From NCBI GenBank assembly GCA_964540005.1, contig CAZILN010000023.1, positions 1 to 7,757 of the forward strand: 7,757 nt of DNA. The letters run 5' to 3'. Below the pieces are notes generated by a model. It was not told the origin of the DNA. It saw only the letters and a program-made list of their open reading frames with translations, and made no database searches. Position 1 is the stretch's first letter; each line of letters opens with the position of its first letter. This DNA comes from CAZILN01 sp964540005 (lineage in GTDB: Bacteria; Bacteroidota; Bacteroidia; Bacteroidales; SM23-62). Shown in pieces: positions 6,702-7,757 of this stretch. The translations under genes and the position numbers were made by a program.

Positions 6702-6928
6702 GCAGAAAATACCGGATAAATTAAGAGTTGAAAATAGTCAATTTTTACTTTCAGCCCGATTTCGCATTAGAAGCAAGCCCATTGGAAAAGTTTTTTTCAG
6801 AACTCTGCATTCCCTGAAACATATGATAATTAGGCGGTTTAATTACAATTTATAATCATTTTTAGTAAATTTTTATTAATTTCAATTCGGTAATAGCAGT
6901 TCACCTTTTTTATTGAAATCGAATTTAA
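6702..6928. promoter_or_regulatory. Divergent intergenic promoter region
   Basis: These 227 AT-rich bases separate two divergently transcribed genes, so both promoters should lie here. Toward the operon, the reverse strand carries TATGTTTC at 6823-6816, one mismatch from the Bacteroidota -7 element TAnnTTTG, with TTG at 6848-6846. The 22-base spacing is slightly long. Toward the forward gene I found no TTTG-type element. An inverted repeat (6795-6819) and a run of seven T (6791-6797) are the other structures. No riboswitch fold or RNA gene was recognised. Confidence 0.45.
6795..6819. repeat. Inverted repeat TTTCAG/CTGAAA, possible operator
   Basis: TTTCAG at 6795-6800 and CTGAAA at 6814-6819 are exact reverse complements separated by 13 bases, so the arm centres are 19 bases apart. 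The repeat overlaps the candidate -7 element (6816-6823) and the expected transcription start of the operon, where a repressor would bind. No regulator gene is in the window. Six-base arms can occur by chance. Confidence 0.3.
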
Positions 6929-7757
6929 ATGAAGAAACTTCTGTTAACCCTGTTCACCCTCCCCTTTTTTATCATAATCCATGGTCAGATTGACCTTTCT
7001 GACAGCCTTGTTGTATACTATCCATTCAACGGGAATGCAAATGATGAAAGCGGGAATGGTTATAATGCAGATATATCAGGGGCTGTACTATCAACTGACA
7101 GATATGGTGAACAGAATGCGGCATACCTGTTTGCCGGAGCAACAGATTATATTCAGGCTCAGTCGAATTTGCCTGTTACCGGGTTTCCCATTACTATTAG
7201 CACCTGGCTCAATGCAGAGAATTATTCCAATGATGGTTACAGTTTCGTGTTTTCGAGTGACCGGATGGATCATTTTGCAGGTGCCTATTATGGTTTTAGC
7301 CTTCAGTTTGGCGCAGATGATAATGTCCATGCCGTATATGGTAACGGAGTAACATCGAGCAACTCTTATTCTACGCTGGAAAATCCTGTGTCTCTTGATC
7401 ATTGGTATCATATTGCAGCAGTTTTCAGCCATCCCGATACAGTTAAAATTTATGTAAATGGTACTCTGGAGCCGGCATCAGAATCAAATCCTACAATGAA
7501 TTCTGTGTCTTTTGCAGATTACCTTGACAGGATTGGTTTTTCCTATGATGGGGATTACCGTCATGGCTTCGATGGCAGGATTGATGATGTAGCAGTTTAC
7601 AACCGAGACCTTAACGAGAGTGAAGTCCTGCAACTATATCAAAATTATTATACTTCTGACACATTCTATGTTCAAACTGGTAATAAACAAGTAAGCCTTT
7701 ACTGGGACACAATAAATTGGTCATACAGGGATAAGATCTTCATATATCGAGATAATG
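6929..7757 (+). CDS. Secreted LamG-domain (concanavalin A-like) protein, 3' end outside the window
   Basis: An open frame of 276 codons runs from ATG 6929 to the window edge without a stop. Residues 1-19 are a signal peptide (MKKLLLTLFTLPFFIIIHG). Residues about 24-240 match a LamG/pentraxin-like jellyroll of the type common in Bacteroidota surface proteins: VVYYPFNGNANDESGNGYN (28-46), ITISTWLNAE (88-97), DHWYHIAAVF (157-166), VKIYVNGTLE (172-181) and FDGRIDDVAVYNRDLNESEV (214-233). From about 246 a fibronectin type III-like strand pair begins (YVQTGNKQVSLYWDT, then KIFIYRDN), cut by the edge. Such proteins bind glycans or act as modular adhesins; they usually end in a T9SS tail, not visible here. 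The gene is transcribed divergently from the operon. No SD precedes the ATG; the leader is AT-rich. Shorter frames on either strand inside it are shadows. Confidence 0.88.
   Translation, partial: MKKLLLTLFTLPFFIIIHGQIDLSDSLVVYYPFNGNANDESGNGYNADISGAVLSTDRYGEQNAAYLFAGATDYIQAQSNLPVTGFPITISTWLNAENYSNDGYSFVFSSDRMDHFAGAYYGFSLQFGADDNVHAVYGNGVTSSNSYSTLENPVSLDHWYHIAAVFSHPDTVKIYVNGTLEPASESNPTMNSVSFADYLDRIGFSYDGDYRHGFDGRIDDVAVYNRDLNESEVLQLYQNYYTSDTFYVQTGNKQVSLYWDTINWSYRDKIFIYRDN

Noticed and set aside
6364..6855. 163-codon forward frame opposite the start of the permease gene
   Set aside because: It is antisense to a GntP gene with full family signatures, its translation is Arg/Ser/Thr-rich with no recognisable domain, and it continues into the promoter region. 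It is a shadow frame.
7091..7432. 113-codon reverse frame and a 123-codon forward frame (6981-7352) at the right end
   Set aside because: Both lie inside the open LamG frame, which has a signal peptide and consistent domain motifs over 276 codons.

Overview
This window most likely comes from the chromosome of a Bacteroidota bacterium. Two features point there. The large forward gene ends in a type IX secretion (T9SS) type A sorting domain, a system restricted to that phylum and close relatives. Most starts also lack a Shine-Dalgarno (SD) sequence and sit behind AT-rich leaders. No RNA gene, insertion sequence, integrase or CRISPR array was seen.

Layout. Bases 1-183 hold the last 60 codons of an AT-rich forward gene (28% G+C over its first 180 bases) that starts outside the window. 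Bases 184-453 are non-coding, with competing inverted repeats and four tandem copies of an 11-bp unit. Bases 454-2652 encode a secreted CotH-kinase-family protein: signal peptide, N-terminal beta-sandwich-like domain, CotH domain, T9SS tail. After 32 bases comes the convergent end of a four-gene reverse-strand operon. In transcription order it encodes a GntP-family permease (6701-5382), a RidA-family deaminase (5363-4893), a D-threonine aldolase/D-serine dehydratase-like PLP enzyme (4879-3791) and an M19 'membrane dipeptidase' family metallopeptidase (3782-2685). Intergenic gaps are 18, 13 and 8 bases. Bases 6702-6928 form a divergent AT-rich promoter region. From 6929 to the window end runs the N-terminal part of a secreted LamG-domain protein, open at the 3' edge.

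How the genes fit together. The operon reads as a small uptake and catabolic pathway. The permease (the family includes gluconate and D-serine carriers) imports a small polar acid or amino acid. The M19 enzyme may free an amino acid, perhaps of D configuration, from a dipeptide or related amide. The PLP enzyme acts on a D-beta-hydroxy amino acid. RidA would hydrolyse the reactive enamine/imine that a dehydratase releases. The PLP enzyme carries a His-x-Cys metal pair, which favours the dehydratase reading. The substrate is inferred, not shown. The flanking CotH and LamG genes encode exported proteins and have no evident functional link to the operon.
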